64,000 nt of DNA from contig CAWFPS010000003.1 of NCBI GenBank assembly GCA_963817905.1, positions 744,001 through 808,000 on the forward strand, in the 5' to 3' direction. This stretch comes from VRUE01 sp963817905 (GTDB taxonomy: Bacteria > Actinomycetota > Thermoleophilia > Solirubrobacterales > 70-9). The notes below the pieces were generated by a model that had not been told where the DNA came from, did no database searches, and saw nothing but the letters and a program-made list of their open reading frames with translations. Both the position numbers and the translations under genes were made by a program. Shown here one piece after another: positions 36,097 to 44,036 of this stretch. Each line of letters opens with the position of its first letter. Position 1 is the stretch's first letter.

Positions 36097-36395
36097 GAGC
36101 GCGGATCCTTCCGGTTGCCGAACGCAGAGATAACCCGCGCCGGCTCCTGCTCATAGCTTACGACCACCAGCAGCCAGCGGCTAGGACCCGCGCCACGCAG
36201 GTAGTGGCGCCAGCGCCGTTCGTAAACCGGATCGGGCAGAACGCGATCCGGTTCGGCAACAGCCCTCAGCACGTCAGCGAGATAAGGCGCCAGCTCGGGG
36301 TGACCTCGCAGGATCTTGTCGCGCCAGAGATCAGTGGGCACGACCACCCGAACGCCTGTCGGATCTTTGGCCTCTCCCCCTACGCCGCTCGCCAT
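36084..36395 (-). CDS. BECR/RelE-like small nuclease-type protein
   Basis: 103 residues. 'VPTDLWRDKILRGHPELAPYLADVLRAVAEPDRVLPD' then RRWRHYLRGAGPSRWLLVVVSYEQEPARVISAFGNRKDP follows the pattern of small barnase-EndoU-colicin-RelE (BECR) fold nucleases: an N-terminal helix with His, a central R-x-x-x-Y strand and a terminal strand with Arg and 'ISAF'. The start overlaps the stop of the nucleotidyltransferase gene (TAATG read on the minus strand). A toxin role is inferred from fold pattern and context. Confidence 0.55.
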   Translation of the reverse strand: MASGVGGEAKDPTGVRVVVPTDLWRDKILRGHPELAPYLADVLRAVAEPDRVLPDPVYERRWRHYLRGAGPSRWLLVVVSYEQEPARVISAFGNRKDPRSWNK

Positions 36396-36745
36396 TAGAA
36401 GTCTCCACCCGGACTTGGCTTGGCGCTCATTCCGGCGAGAACCCGTCCCTGCGAGAGAGCCGCATGAACGAGCCCACCGCGCACGTCACGCCAGCGGTCC
36501 GCATAGTCGCGACTAACAACGATGACATCGACCGCCACTCGCAGGTCGCGCAAAGTGCGGTGGAGACGCACCGCCTCCTCTGCCTCATCTGCGACCTCGG
36601 GCTCTACAACGAGAAGGTCGACATCGCTATGCCGATTTGCTGCGCCACGAGCATGCGAGCCAAACAGAATGATCTGCGCATCGCTTGCGGCAGCAGCAAG
36701 ACGCCGTCCCATCTCCACGATCAGAGCCTCATCAACTGTTCTCAC
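36395..36745 (-). CDS. MNT-type minimal nucleotidyltransferase
   Basis: 116 residues from GTG 36745. AQIILFGSHARGAANRHSDVDLLVVEPEV carries the GSX10DxD motif of minimal nucleotidyltransferases; AVDVIVVSR supplies the third Asp. The longer frame has ATGs upstream, but TACGAT at 36752-36757 places a -10 box 6 bp before the GTG, suggesting a leaderless start there. MntA homologues AMPylate a HEPN toxin; here no HEPN gene is next to it. Instead it is coupled to a BECR-like gene and a DUF2283 gene. Confidence 0.75.
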   Translation of the reverse strand: MRTVDEALIVEMGRRLAAAASDAQIILFGSHARGAANRHSDVDLLVVEPEVADEAEEAVRLHRTLRDLRVAVDVIVVSRDYADRWRDVRGGLVHAALSQGRVLAGMSAKPSPGGDF

Positions 36746-36751
36746 GATTGA

Positions 36752-36757
36752 ATCGTA
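36752..36757 (-). promoter_or_regulatory. Probable -10 box of a leaderless MNT mRNA
   Basis: TACGAT on the minus strand fits TANNNT and ends 6 bp before the GTG at 36745. Confidence 0.4.
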
Positions 36758-36882
36758 GATCAGGCCGCAGACAATTCGTATCATGCTTCTGGGGCCTAGA
36801 CCAGCGCAAGTCCTCACCCGCCGGTAGGGTCGCCGGGCGCCGGAGCGTAGGTAGAGACTAAACCGGCAGAGGGCGAAGGAAA

Positions 36883-37398
36883 GTGCGCGATCCAGAGATA
36901 CGAGCAGAGCTGCACCGGCGGCTGCAACTGCGACACGGCAGCGATCCGAATGTGCGGATCGTCGATGAGATGGGCGTCCTCACCGGTGAATGCCGAATCG
37001 ACGTCGCTCTCATCAATGGGCGCCTCGAGGCTTTGAGATTAAGAGCGACGGCGACAACCTCACACGGCTGCCACACCAGGCTTTGACTTATGGCCGGGTT
37101 TTCGATCGCTTGACAATGGTCTGCGCCGAGCGCCACCTAGAGGCGATATTTGCTCTCCTGCCCGAGTGGTGGGGGATCGAAGTAGCTGAACAACGCGGCA
37201 CTTGTACGCGGATCACTCGCAAGCGTGCAGCGCGGGCGAACCCCGCCGTCGAGCCGCGGGCCATCGCTCAGTTGCTCTGGCGCTCAGAGGCATTGGCGGC
37301 GCTGGAAGAGATGAATGCGGCTCGCGGTCTGCGCAACAAGCCTCGCCGAACTCTTTGGTCGGCCCTGGCCGATGCGGCACGAGGTTGTCCGAATCCCC
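36883..37398 (+). pseudogene. sce7726-family protein, frameshifted and truncated by IS256
   Basis: From GTG 36883 (GGCGAAGGAAA upstream) the frame reads RDPEIRAELHRRL, VRIVDEMGVLTGECRIDVALINGRLEG. One base is then missing near 37028; the next frame continues FEIKSDGDNLTRLPHQALTYGRVFDRLTMVCAERHLEAIFALLPEWWGIEV. This is the sce7726 pattern with a nuclease-like D..FEIKSD core (PD-(D/E)xK-type spacing). The C-terminus is cut by the left end of IS256 at ~37399. Inactive as sequenced. Confidence 0.75.
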
Positions 37399-38845
37399 GT
37401 GGAACTTCGACGGCGATCCCCACGGTTGACGATCACACCGTAATGGCCTCGGTCACCTCCTGACGGTCGGGGTCCGGCTGAGTGGTGTGCAAGGCATGGC
37501 GCTCGATCGCGATCACCAGCTTGGCGAGGTCGCTGTAGCCGATGATCCGCCGGAACTGCTGCTCGGCGACGAGCATGCCGGCGGCGGTCCACCGCTTGCG
37601 CATGTCCCCCTCGCGCCAGCGCTTCACGTTGCGCTGGGTGTTGCGGACGATCTCGATCATCGACTCGATCGGGTTGGTCGAGGAGAGCGTCTTGGCGAGG
37701 TTGCCGTCGATCCCGAGCCGCATCAGCGTCAGCGTCTCCTCCATCCCCTCTCGTAGCGAGGAGGCCGCGTCGGGCCAGCTGCGGTCAAGCTCGGAGGCGA
37801 GCAGCTCCAGGCGCTGGTGGGCGAGGTCGGCGTCGGTGAGCGCCCAGGCGGCGCGCATCCGGCCACGGACCCCGTCGCGGTCTGCCTCGGGGAGGAGGTC
37901 GGTCACGTTTCGCTCCTTGTGGCGGTGGCAGCGATGGATCAGGGCGTGCTCGCCGAAGACCTCGCGGATCGCCTTGGCGAGCGCCTTTGAGCCGTCGATC
38001 ACGAAGAGGATCGCCTGCTCGGGATCCAGGCCGCGGTCGATGAGGTCGGCGAGCAGGGTGCGCGCGAGCGTCGCGTTCTCGGTCGAGCCCTCCCAGAGCC
38101 CGAGCGGGACCTTCACCCCCTCGGTGGTGATCCCCAGGGCGACCACGTGCGTGCGCTCGGCGATCTCCAGGCCGTCGAGCATCATCGCCGCCAAGCGCAC
38201 GTCCTCCAGGCGGCGGCTCATCAGCTCCTCCAGCGCGGTCTTGGTGCGCTCGACGAACATCTCCGAGACCGAGGACCTCGTGGTCGCCGAGGCCTCCTGC
38301 TCGACCTCGGAGCCAACCGGCTCCCCGACGCCGGCGAAGCGACGAGTGGAGACTCCGGCGAGCATCCGGTCCATCACCGCCCTGGTCAGCGGGTCGCGGT
38401 CGGCGAAGTGCTCGTAGGTGCCGAGCGCCAGCTCGCGCTCGTCGTCAGCGCTGCGCATCCGCGGCCGGTCGACCTTGACCCGTCGCCCGCCGAGGGTCAT
38501 CGAGCCGTCCTCGTGGCCGTGGCGCTTGGCGACCCTGTCGGGATCGTGCTTGCCCTTCGGGCCGACGACCTCGGTGACCTCCGCCTCCATCAGCTCGTGC
38601 ACAACCGAGAGGCCGACGCCGACGCTGAGCGCCAGCAGCCCCTCCTTCGCCGCTCCCACCAGCTCGCCCAAGGCCTCCTGAATTTGCGGTGGCAGCGGGC
38701 TCTCAGGCGCCTGCGCGGTCGTAGCGACCTTCGGCGCGGTTACCTTCTTCATGGCGGTTCCTCCTGTTTCGAGTGGACTTCTGACACCCCGCACGCTTCC
38801 AGCGGAAGCGGACGAGGCGGGAGGGACCGCCGTTCAAAGTTCTAC
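37399..38845 (-). mobile_element. IS256-family insertion sequence
   Basis: About 1447 bp. Imperfect terminal inverted repeats: left gtggaacttcgacggcgatc, right (other strand) gtagaactttgaacggcggt. Flanking 8-mers (gaatcccc / gaggtctc) do not match, so no target duplication is visible. Both flanking genes are truncated, which suggests a deletion or recombination at the element. Confidence 0.85.
37433..38752 (-). CDS. IS256-family (mutator-type) transposase
   Basis: 439 residues from ATG 38752 (MKKVTAPKV). The mutator-type signatures are present: LAAMMLDGLEIAERTHVVALGI (first Asp, 'DG'), LFVIDGSKALAKAIREVFGEHALIHRCHRHKERNV (second Asp and the CxxHK-like block), and LSSTNPIESMIEIVRNTQRNVKRW (Glu in 'NPIES'). 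Full length for the family with no visible break, so it may be active. Confidence 0.93.
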   Translation of the reverse strand: MKKVTAPKVATTAQAPESPLPPQIQEALGELVGAAKEGLLALSVGVGLSVVHELMEAEVTEVVGPKGKHDPDRVAKRHGHEDGSMTLGGRRVKVDRPRMRSADDERELALGTYEHFADRDPLTRAVMDRMLAGVSTRRFAGVGEPVGSEVEQEASATTRSSVSEMFVERTKTALEELMSRRLEDVRLAAMMLDGLEIAERTHVVALGITTEGVKVPLGLWEGSTENATLARTLLADLIDRGLDPEQAILFVIDGSKALAKAIREVFGEHALIHRCHRHKERNVTDLLPEADRDGVRGRMRAAWALTDADLAHQRLELLASELDRSWPDAASSLREGMEETLTLMRLGIDGNLAKTLSSTNPIESMIEIVRNTQRNVKRWREGDMRKRWTAAGMLVAEQQFRRIIGYSDLAKLVIAIERHALHTTQPDPDRQEVTEAITV

Positions 38846-39319
38846 GAGGTCTCGGACGACCTCCAGCGCCGGCCCGCGCAGGCGAATCGCCGCTCCCAAG
38901 CGCCGCTCCTCACAGACGCTTCTCACTGCCCGGACATGGGCAGCATCGCGTTCAAGGCCGGTGACTGGGATCGCCGCGAGGTCAGCAGCTTTTGCGTCGC
39001 TGAAGAAAGCGGTGAGCGGGTGTATGCCGCCGGCCAGGCGCAGGTCGGGGTGAAATCCGGCAAGGTCTACAAGGCAGGTGTCAAGAGAACCCCAGGCGTT
39101 AGCAATCTTGGCCGCGTAGCCTTCAAGAGCCTCTTCGACAGTGTCGATCTGGATCGACTTGAGATCACCGTCCCGCTCAAATTTGACTTCCTCGGGCGGG
39201 ACATCGAGAAGCGGCGTTAGCAACTCGCGCTGCTCACGAGTAAGACTTGCTAGCGCCTTAAGCTCTCCGGTCTTTCCCTTCAGAACCGGGTAATAGTGGA
39301 GATCGAGTCTTGGAGCCAC
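38834..39319 (-). pseudogene. Beta-protein/sce7725-like protein, 3' end lost at IS256
   Basis: 161 codons from GTG 39319. LDLHYYPVLKGKTGELKALASLTREQRELLTPLLDVPPEE is the typical start of the 'beta family protein' (PF14350-like) and sce7725 group, normally ~350 residues. The last two residues and the stop are encoded by the IS256 terminal repeat, so over half is missing. sce7725 and sce7726 proteins are usually encoded side by side, and a truncated sce7726 gene lies just across the IS. Confidence 0.65.
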
Positions 39320-39495
39320 CTTTCTGAGCGTAGCCAGAACCTAGGTCGGGGTGACGACTACCAAGTGTGGCTGAGTACACGACGAAGGTGTCCCACATAC
39401 ATATTTCAGTCACCGACTCAGACCTGAGCGGGTCAGCGTCGCTGGCCATGCACCCAGCCGTGGTCTGTCCGGAGGCGCTGGCAACGTCAAGGCCA

Positions 39496-40038
39496 ATGGC
39501 TGAGGGGGACACAGAGAGATGGTGGGCGCGACGGGCGGACGGACCGGTCCTTGGGCGGATCGCCCTACTAATCGGCGCTTACGCGCCGGTGGCGATCATC
39601 ATCGCAGCCCGAGCGTTGCCTGCCTGCGTGGGTTGGGTAGCGCTGGGAGTGGGCATCATCGGCCTCTCCGCTTGGATTGCTTTTCTCGTTTGGCTCCCCG
39701 CTCGCCAGCCGCGAGAGGCATCGGTCAGCGAAGTAGAGCCCATAGATGGCGAAGTCGGTGCCTACATCGTCTCGATCCTTTTGCCGCTGGTCGCTGCCGG
39801 CGACCCCAGTTTCGGGGACCTCGTCGCCTACGGACTGTGTGGAGTCCTAATTCTCTTCGTCGCCTACGTCAGCAACCTGGCATTGGTGAACCCGCTTATT
39901 TATTTCTTGGGCTATCGGCCGGCGCGTGCCACGGTTGACGGCGAGCGGACGATCGTGCTGATCAAGCAAACGGCTACGGTGAATGGAGATGTTACGGTTG
40001 TGCGCGCGGTTGGTGTCACCTTCATTCCTAATCAGTAA
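39496..40038 (+). CDS. kwaA: KwaA-like membrane protein of a Kiwa defence system
   Basis: 180 residues from ATG 39496; the frame is open to a GTG at 39367, so the start is uncertain. Four hydrophobic segments (IALLIGAYAPVAIIIAARAL; WVALGVGIIGLSAWIAFLVWL; GAYIVSILLPLVAAG; LVAYGLCGVLILFVAYVSNL) are followed by LVNPLIYFLGYRPARATVDGERTIVLIKQ. The 'NPLlyllGY....v' end is what KwaA proteins show. It precedes the KwaB-like gene by 18 bp, the known Kiwa order. In Kiwa the membrane protein KwaA senses phage and works with KwaB. Assigned by pattern and context. Confidence 0.65.
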   Translation: MAEGDTERWWARRADGPVLGRIALLIGAYAPVAIIIAARALPACVGWVALGVGIIGLSAWIAFLVWLPARQPREASVSEVEPIDGEVGAYIVSILLPLVAAGDPSFGDLVAYGLCGVLILFVAYVSNLALVNPLIYFLGYRPARATVDGERTIVLIKQTATVNGDVTVVRAVGVTFIPNQ

Positions 40039-40056
40039 CAAAAGGGGTGTGTCGAG

Positions 40057-40983
40057 ATGGCAGGAGAGGACGTGCGCGCAATGATGGGCCGGAGGCCGGG
40101 TAAAGGTCAGGCCGCCTTTGGTCATGTGGATCTCTCCCCAAAAGCGCGGGCCGAGCTGGCCGGAATCGTGCGCCAAGTTCGTCAGAGCTGCGAGGCGAAG
40201 AAACCGATCGCCTTTCACCCCGAGGACAGGGCCGAGGACATGGAGGTCCTGACCGGCAAACTTTCGGGATTCGACGCCAACTACCAAGAAAAGGCAAGCT
40301 GGAGCCTTGAGCGCATGGTAAAAGCAATCCGCGCTACCGGCCTGCCCGAACTGCTCGACGCCAAAGACCTCAGCGATGGCGGCTGGAGCTTTTACGCACT
40401 TCGCCTAAAGGAGGGCGGTCACGACGTAGTCTTGGTGCGCGGTAAATCGCCGACCTACGGCCTCAACGGCACCGGCAAGGTCTTTACCAAGCTGATCGGT
40501 AATGAGCTGCGCCCGGTTCCCGAGCCACTGGTCAGCTTCGACCACGACGCCGATTTGTTGATCGTTGACAAAAAGGTCTTCGTCTTGGCCCCGAGCCGGG
40601 CCGAGCGGCTTTTCGTCGACGCGGAGGAGGTGAAGAAGCGCGCACCCCAGACAGCCAAGAAATTTGGTGCCGGCTTGGCAGCGTCGCTCTCGACCTCGAC
40701 CTCACTGGCGGTGGAGCGCGTCTGCTCACATAACGCCTTCACTGCTCGGCGAGTCGAACGGTTGATCGAGGATGGCAATCTCGGCGCGGTGAGCGCGCCC
40801 GAGGTCCGCAACGCACTGCCCGATGCCGGCCTACCTAAAAACGCCTTCGGTCAGCGAGGGGCGCTTAAAGCCGAGACCGACGCACAAGCGAAGATCCTGA
40901 TTGAGATCACCGCCGACCTCTACTACCAGCCCCGCTTCGCCACACTTTCTCGGCGCGTCGGCTCGTTTCGCAACGTCTCCTAA
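40057..40983 (+). CDS. kwaB: KwaB-like (DUF4868) effector of a Kiwa defence system
   Basis: 308 residues; AAAGGGG 12 bp upstream of ATG 40057. The centre LVSFDHDADLLIVDKKVFVLAPSRAERLFVDAEEVKKRA follows the DUF4868/KwaB core pattern 'f..d.DfiI.d..vyI.n...FE.if'. A helical C-terminal half ends ADLYYQPRFATLSRRVGSF. KwaB acts with KwaA in anti-phage defence by binding DNA and reducing phage replication (family knowledge). Gene order, spacing and sizes match Kiwa. Confidence 0.65.
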   Translation: MAGEDVRAMMGRRPGKGQAAFGHVDLSPKARAELAGIVRQVRQSCEAKKPIAFHPEDRAEDMEVLTGKLSGFDANYQEKASWSLERMVKAIRATGLPELLDAKDLSDGGWSFYALRLKEGGHDVVLVRGKSPTYGLNGTGKVFTKLIGNELRPVPEPLVSFDHDADLLIVDKKVFVLAPSRAERLFVDAEEVKKRAPQTAKKFGAGLAASLSTSTSLAVERVCSHNAFTARRVERLIEDGNLGAVSAPEVRNALPDAGLPKNAFGQRGALKAETDAQAKILIEITADLYYQPRFATLSRRVGSFRNVS

Positions 40984-41050
40984 CATCGGGAAGACCGTCG
41001 CAGAAACCTGCGGACATTCGGCACGCCGACTGAATACAGCCGGATAGCTA

Positions 41051-41605
41051 TCAGCCGATTGCGTTCCGAACCCCGTCGAAGCTCACGCCGGTCGGATGCA
41101 CATAGTTGGACAACAAAGTATCGACCTTATGCCCTGCGATCTCGGCTAGGTCGGCGTCGTTGATGCCGGCGGCGCGGAGGTGGGTGACGTAGGAGTGGCG
41201 GCACGCGTGGGGGCGGATGTCTAGGCCGGAGGCTTGCTGGGTCGGTTTCCAGAGGTCGCGGTAGAAGTTTCGCTTGCGCCACATGCGGCCGGTTGGGGTC
41301 GTGAAGAGCAGCTCGCAGTCCTCGCCGTTGAGGCGCATTTGGGCTTCGATCATCCAGGCGGGGGTCGCTGGGACTGGGACGGTCCTCCCCGCGTCGTGCT
41401 CGCCGTGGTCGGTCTTGGTGCCGTCGAGGATCGTGCCCTCGTGGGCGGTACGGCAGACCTTCAGGGTCTCGCCGTCGAAGTCGTCTCGTCTCGGCGCTGC
41501 ACCTCCCCCAGCCTCATGCCGGCGTGGGTGAAGACACGGACGTTCGCCTCGTAGCGGCCGGCCGCTTTGGCGAGGGCGTGCATCTGCTCGAGGGTTGCGA
41601 GTTAG
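41051..41605 (-). pseudogene. Tyrosine recombinase (phage-type integrase) remnant
   Basis: The C-terminal ~100 residues have the tyrosine-recombinase signature: HACRHSYVTHLRAAGINDADLAEIAGHKVDTLLSNYVHP, containing HxxR, GHK and the Tyr nucleophile. Upstream sequence still encodes MHALAKAAGRYEANVRVFTHAGMRLGE (with the first catalytic Arg), but a one-base shift near 41490 breaks the frame and a stop lies before 41605. The N-terminal half is gone. It lies inside the presumed element, ~1 kb from the tRNA-like gene, where integrases normally sit. Confidence 0.8.
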
Positions 41606-41607
41606 TC

Positions 41608-42039
41608 TCAGGTTGCGTCGTCGGCAGACGAAGCTAGGTGCTTGGCTGCGGCGGCGAAGTCCCGGAGGTCGTCTAGATGTCCGAGGGCGTCCCAGACCAT
41701 GTCGTCGTCCACGGTCAGGTAGTCGTGCACCAGGACGTTGCGCATTTCCGCGGCTGCCGAGAGTCCTCCGACCAAGCTGGCATCGAGGTCGAGCGGCCCG
41801 CTGAGGGTCTCGAAGACCCCCTTGTAGTCGTCGGGCATTTGAAGGCCCAGGTCTGCGATCAGGTGGGCTCCGATGTCAACGCAGATCTGGATTGCAAGCT
41901 GAATCGCATGCTGCGCGGCAAGTCGATCGCGAAATCCAGCCTGATAGGCCACACGCCCCGCGCCCCGAATTAGCTCAGCCTCTTCGAGGAGCTCGGCGAG
42001 GCGCTCGAGCCGCGAATCGATGCTTTCAGGGTCGACCAA
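41608..42039 (-). CDS. hepT: HepT-type HEPN toxin
   Basis: 143 residues from TTG 42039. The all-helical sequence contains AEMRNVLVHDYLTVDDD, the R-x4-6-H (RNVLVHDY) RNase motif of HEPN domains; the Tyr nearby is the AMPylation target in HepT. It overlaps the mntA gene by 14 bp. Length matches DUF86/HepT proteins. Confidence 0.85.
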   Translation of the reverse strand: MVDPESIDSRLERLAELLEEAELIRGAGRVAYQAGFRDRLAAQHAIQLAIQICVDIGAHLIADLGLQMPDDYKGVFETLSGPLDLDASLVGGLSAAAEMRNVLVHDYLTVDDDMVWDALGHLDDLRDFAAAAKHLASSADDAT

Positions 42040-42523
42040 AGCGGTTCTCCTGAATGCGCCGGCGGAGTCCGCGGGACCTTTCGACGCGCAGCGGCTTGGT
42101 GTCCAGGTAGTCGATCAGCGACCGTGCCTCTAGGCGCACCCGCAATCGCGGGTCTCGGTCGACAAGACGCCTGGCATCCCGGATCGCGCGATGCCGCATC
42201 AAGGGGGAGGCTCGATTGAGCATTACCACGTCGATCTCGTCGGTGTTAAGAGCTTCTGAGACGGATCTGGCGAGTGCAAGTTGCAACTGAATACGACCCG
42301 ATGGGTCGAGCGCAGGGTCGTGCCAAACGGCGATGTCTATGTCCGAGAGCGGGCCCGCGGAGCCTCGGGCCTGAGAGCCGATCAGCATTGCCGCTACGAC
42401 ACCCTCGCGGTCAAGTACGTCGCTTAGACGCTCAAGGGCCGGGGGGTCCAACGGGGGCACGCGCGACTTCTCGTTGACGACCGTCATGCCCACATCGTGG
42501 CCGATCAGCCGGATCGAAGCCAA
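42026..42523 (-). CDS. mntA: MntA-type nucleotidyltransferase antitoxin
   Basis: 165 residues from TTG 42523; ATG 42487 is an alternative start. AAMLIGSQARGSAGPLSDIDIAVWHDP has the GSX10DxD motif and 'EIDVVMLN' the third Asp. MntA silences HepT by adding AMP to a Tyr near the HEPN motif. Here mntA precedes hepT, an arrangement seen in many genomes. Confidence 0.85.
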   Translation of the reverse strand: MASIRLIGHDVGMTVVNEKSRVPPLDPPALERLSDVLDREGVVAAMLIGSQARGSAGPLSDIDIAVWHDPALDPSGRIQLQLALARSVSEALNTDEIDVVMLNRASPLMRHRAIRDARRLVDRDPRLRVRLEARSLIDYLDTKPLRVERSRGLRRRIQENRFGRP

Positions 42524-42560
42524 ACTGGTCTCAGCCGGGATGCTCCGAAGAGCAACGAAA

Positions 42561-42656
42561 TGCGCCCGGAGAGAATCGAACTCTCGACCTCCGGCTTGAA
42601 AGACCGGCGCTCTTTGGGGCTCGTTAAAACCCCGTTGACCACTGAGCTACGGGCGC
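42561..42656 (-). tRNA. tRNA-like gene, apparent anticodon UUC (Glu), with ~20-nt D-arm insertion
   Basis: Minus strand: acceptor GCGCCCG pairs with CGGGCGC; T arm GAGAG-TTCGATT-CTCTC; anticodon arm CCGGT-CTTTCAA-GCCGG with anticodon TTC. It is 96 nt. Removing ~20 nt (gggttttaacgagccccaaa) from the D-arm region gives a canonical 76-nt cloverleaf with D stem GCTC/GAGC. As it stands it may be non-functional, or the extra segment may be removed or tolerated. Confidence 0.55.
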
Positions 42657-42687
42657 TCTCACTCCTGCGCCGGGAAGTATGCCGGTC

Positions 42688-43830
42688 TTAGAGCCCGAAC
42701 GTCTTGGCGATGATGTTGCGTTGGATCTCGGAGGTGCCACCGTAGATGGTCGAGACCAGGGAGGTGCGGACGAGGCGCTCCATGTCGTACTCGGAGGCGT
42801 AGCCGTAGCCGCCCATCATCTGCATTCCTTCGAGCGCGGCACGCTTGGTCGTCTCGGTGACGAAGAGCTTCACCATCGAGGCCTCGCGGGGGAGCATGCG
42901 GTCGGGGTCCTCGTCGGTCAGGGTGGCGACCCAGCGGGTCATCAGGCGGGCAGCCTCAAGCTCGGTCGCCATGTCGGCGATACGGTGCTGCAGCGCCTGG
43001 AAGGAGCCGATCGGGCGGCCGAACTGCTCGCGCTCCTTGACATAGACGATCAGGTCGTCGAAGACGCGCTGGGCAATGCCCAGCATCGTCGCGGCGAGGA
43101 TCAGGCGCTCGACGTTGAGACCGGCCATCAGCTGGGTCCAGGCCTGGTCGACCTGGCCGAGCACGGCGTCGGCGGGGGCCTCGACGTCGGTCAGGTAGAG
43201 GTGGTTGGTGTCGCGCCCGCCCATCGTGTCGATCGGAACCACCTCGAGGCCCTCGGTCTCACGCGGGATCCAGATCATCGTCATGCCCTCGTGCTTGGAG
43301 GCTGAGCGGGTCGTGCGGCAGACGACCAGGATGTGGTCGGCGATGTGGGCGTTGGAGCAGAAGACCTTCTGCCCGTTGAGCACGTAGCCGCCGTCGACGC
43401 TCTCGGCGAAGGTCGACAACGCGCCGACGTCGGAGCCCGCCTCGGGCTCGGTCATCGCGATCGCCTCGACCGCGCCGCCGGCGATGCCGCCGAGGATCTC
43501 CTGCTTTTGCTCCTCGGTGCCGAAGCGCTTGGTCGCCCCGGCGACGATCAGGGTCGTCGCGTAACCGCCGATCGGGGCGAGGGCGCGCGAGGTCTCCTCC
43601 ATGAAGATGCAGGCGTCGAGCATCGTCCCGCCCGAGCCGCCGTACTCCTCGGGGATCGTCAGGCCGAGCCAGCCGAGCTCGGCCATCTCCTTGTAGATCG
43701 TCGCGTTGTGGTGCTCGCGGTAGCCGTCGGTGAGGCGCTCGCGCTGGTCCTGCGTGCCGCACTCGTGGTCGCAGTAGCGCTGGATCGCATCGACGAAGTC
43801 CTCCTGCTCGTCCGTCAGCGCGAAGTCCAC
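42688..43830 (-). CDS. Acyl-CoA dehydrogenase family protein
   Basis: 380 residues, full length. The acyl-CoA dehydrogenase landmarks are present: AMTEPEAGSDVGAL (FAD-binding), GYVLNGQKVFCSNAHIADHILVVCRT, EREQFGRPIGSFQALQHRIADMATE and QMMGGYGYASEYDMERLVR; YGGTSEIQRNIIAK closes the enzyme. It oxidises an acyl-CoA thioester using FAD in fatty-acid or branched-chain catabolism; substrate unknown. It stands alone between two tRNA genes. Confidence 0.93.
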   Translation of the reverse strand: MDFALTDEQEDFVDAIQRYCDHECGTQDQRERLTDGYREHHNATIYKEMAELGWLGLTIPEEYGGSGGTMLDACIFMEETSRALAPIGGYATTLIVAGATKRFGTEEQKQEILGGIAGGAVEAIAMTEPEAGSDVGALSTFAESVDGGYVLNGQKVFCSNAHIADHILVVCRTTRSASKHEGMTMIWIPRETEGLEVVPIDTMGGRDTNHLYLTDVEAPADAVLGQVDQAWTQLMAGLNVERLILAATMLGIAQRVFDDLIVYVKEREQFGRPIGSFQALQHRIADMATELEAARLMTRWVATLTDEDPDRMLPREASMVKLFVTETTKRAALEGMQMMGGYGYASEYDMERLVRTSLVSTIYGGTSEIQRNIIAKTFGL

Positions 43831-43872
43831 GAAGCGGCAGACTAACGGTCGGAAAGGCCGAGTAGCACCTCA

Positions 43873-43945
43873 AGCCCAGGACGAGACTCGAACTCGTGAC
43901 CCCATCCTTACCATGGATGTGCTCTACCAACTGAGCTACCTGGGC
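43873..43945 (-). tRNA. tRNA-Thr (GGT)
   Basis: Minus strand cloverleaf: GCCCAGG acceptor, D arm GCTCAGTTGGTAGAGC, anticodon loop ATGGTAA with anticodon GGT, T arm ACGAG-TTCGAGT-CTCGT, closing CCTGGGC. Confidence 0.95.
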
Positions 43946-44036
43946 GGGACGAACGATCTTAGTAGGTTCCGGGCGGGTTCCGGGGGGGTGCGATGCAAGG
44001 GCTACCGATTTGACAAGAGTTGCCGATAGAGGAGCG

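Noticed and set aside
37391..38853. 8-bp target duplication of IS256
   Set aside because: The flanking 8-mers differ whichever way the ends are shifted by a base or two.
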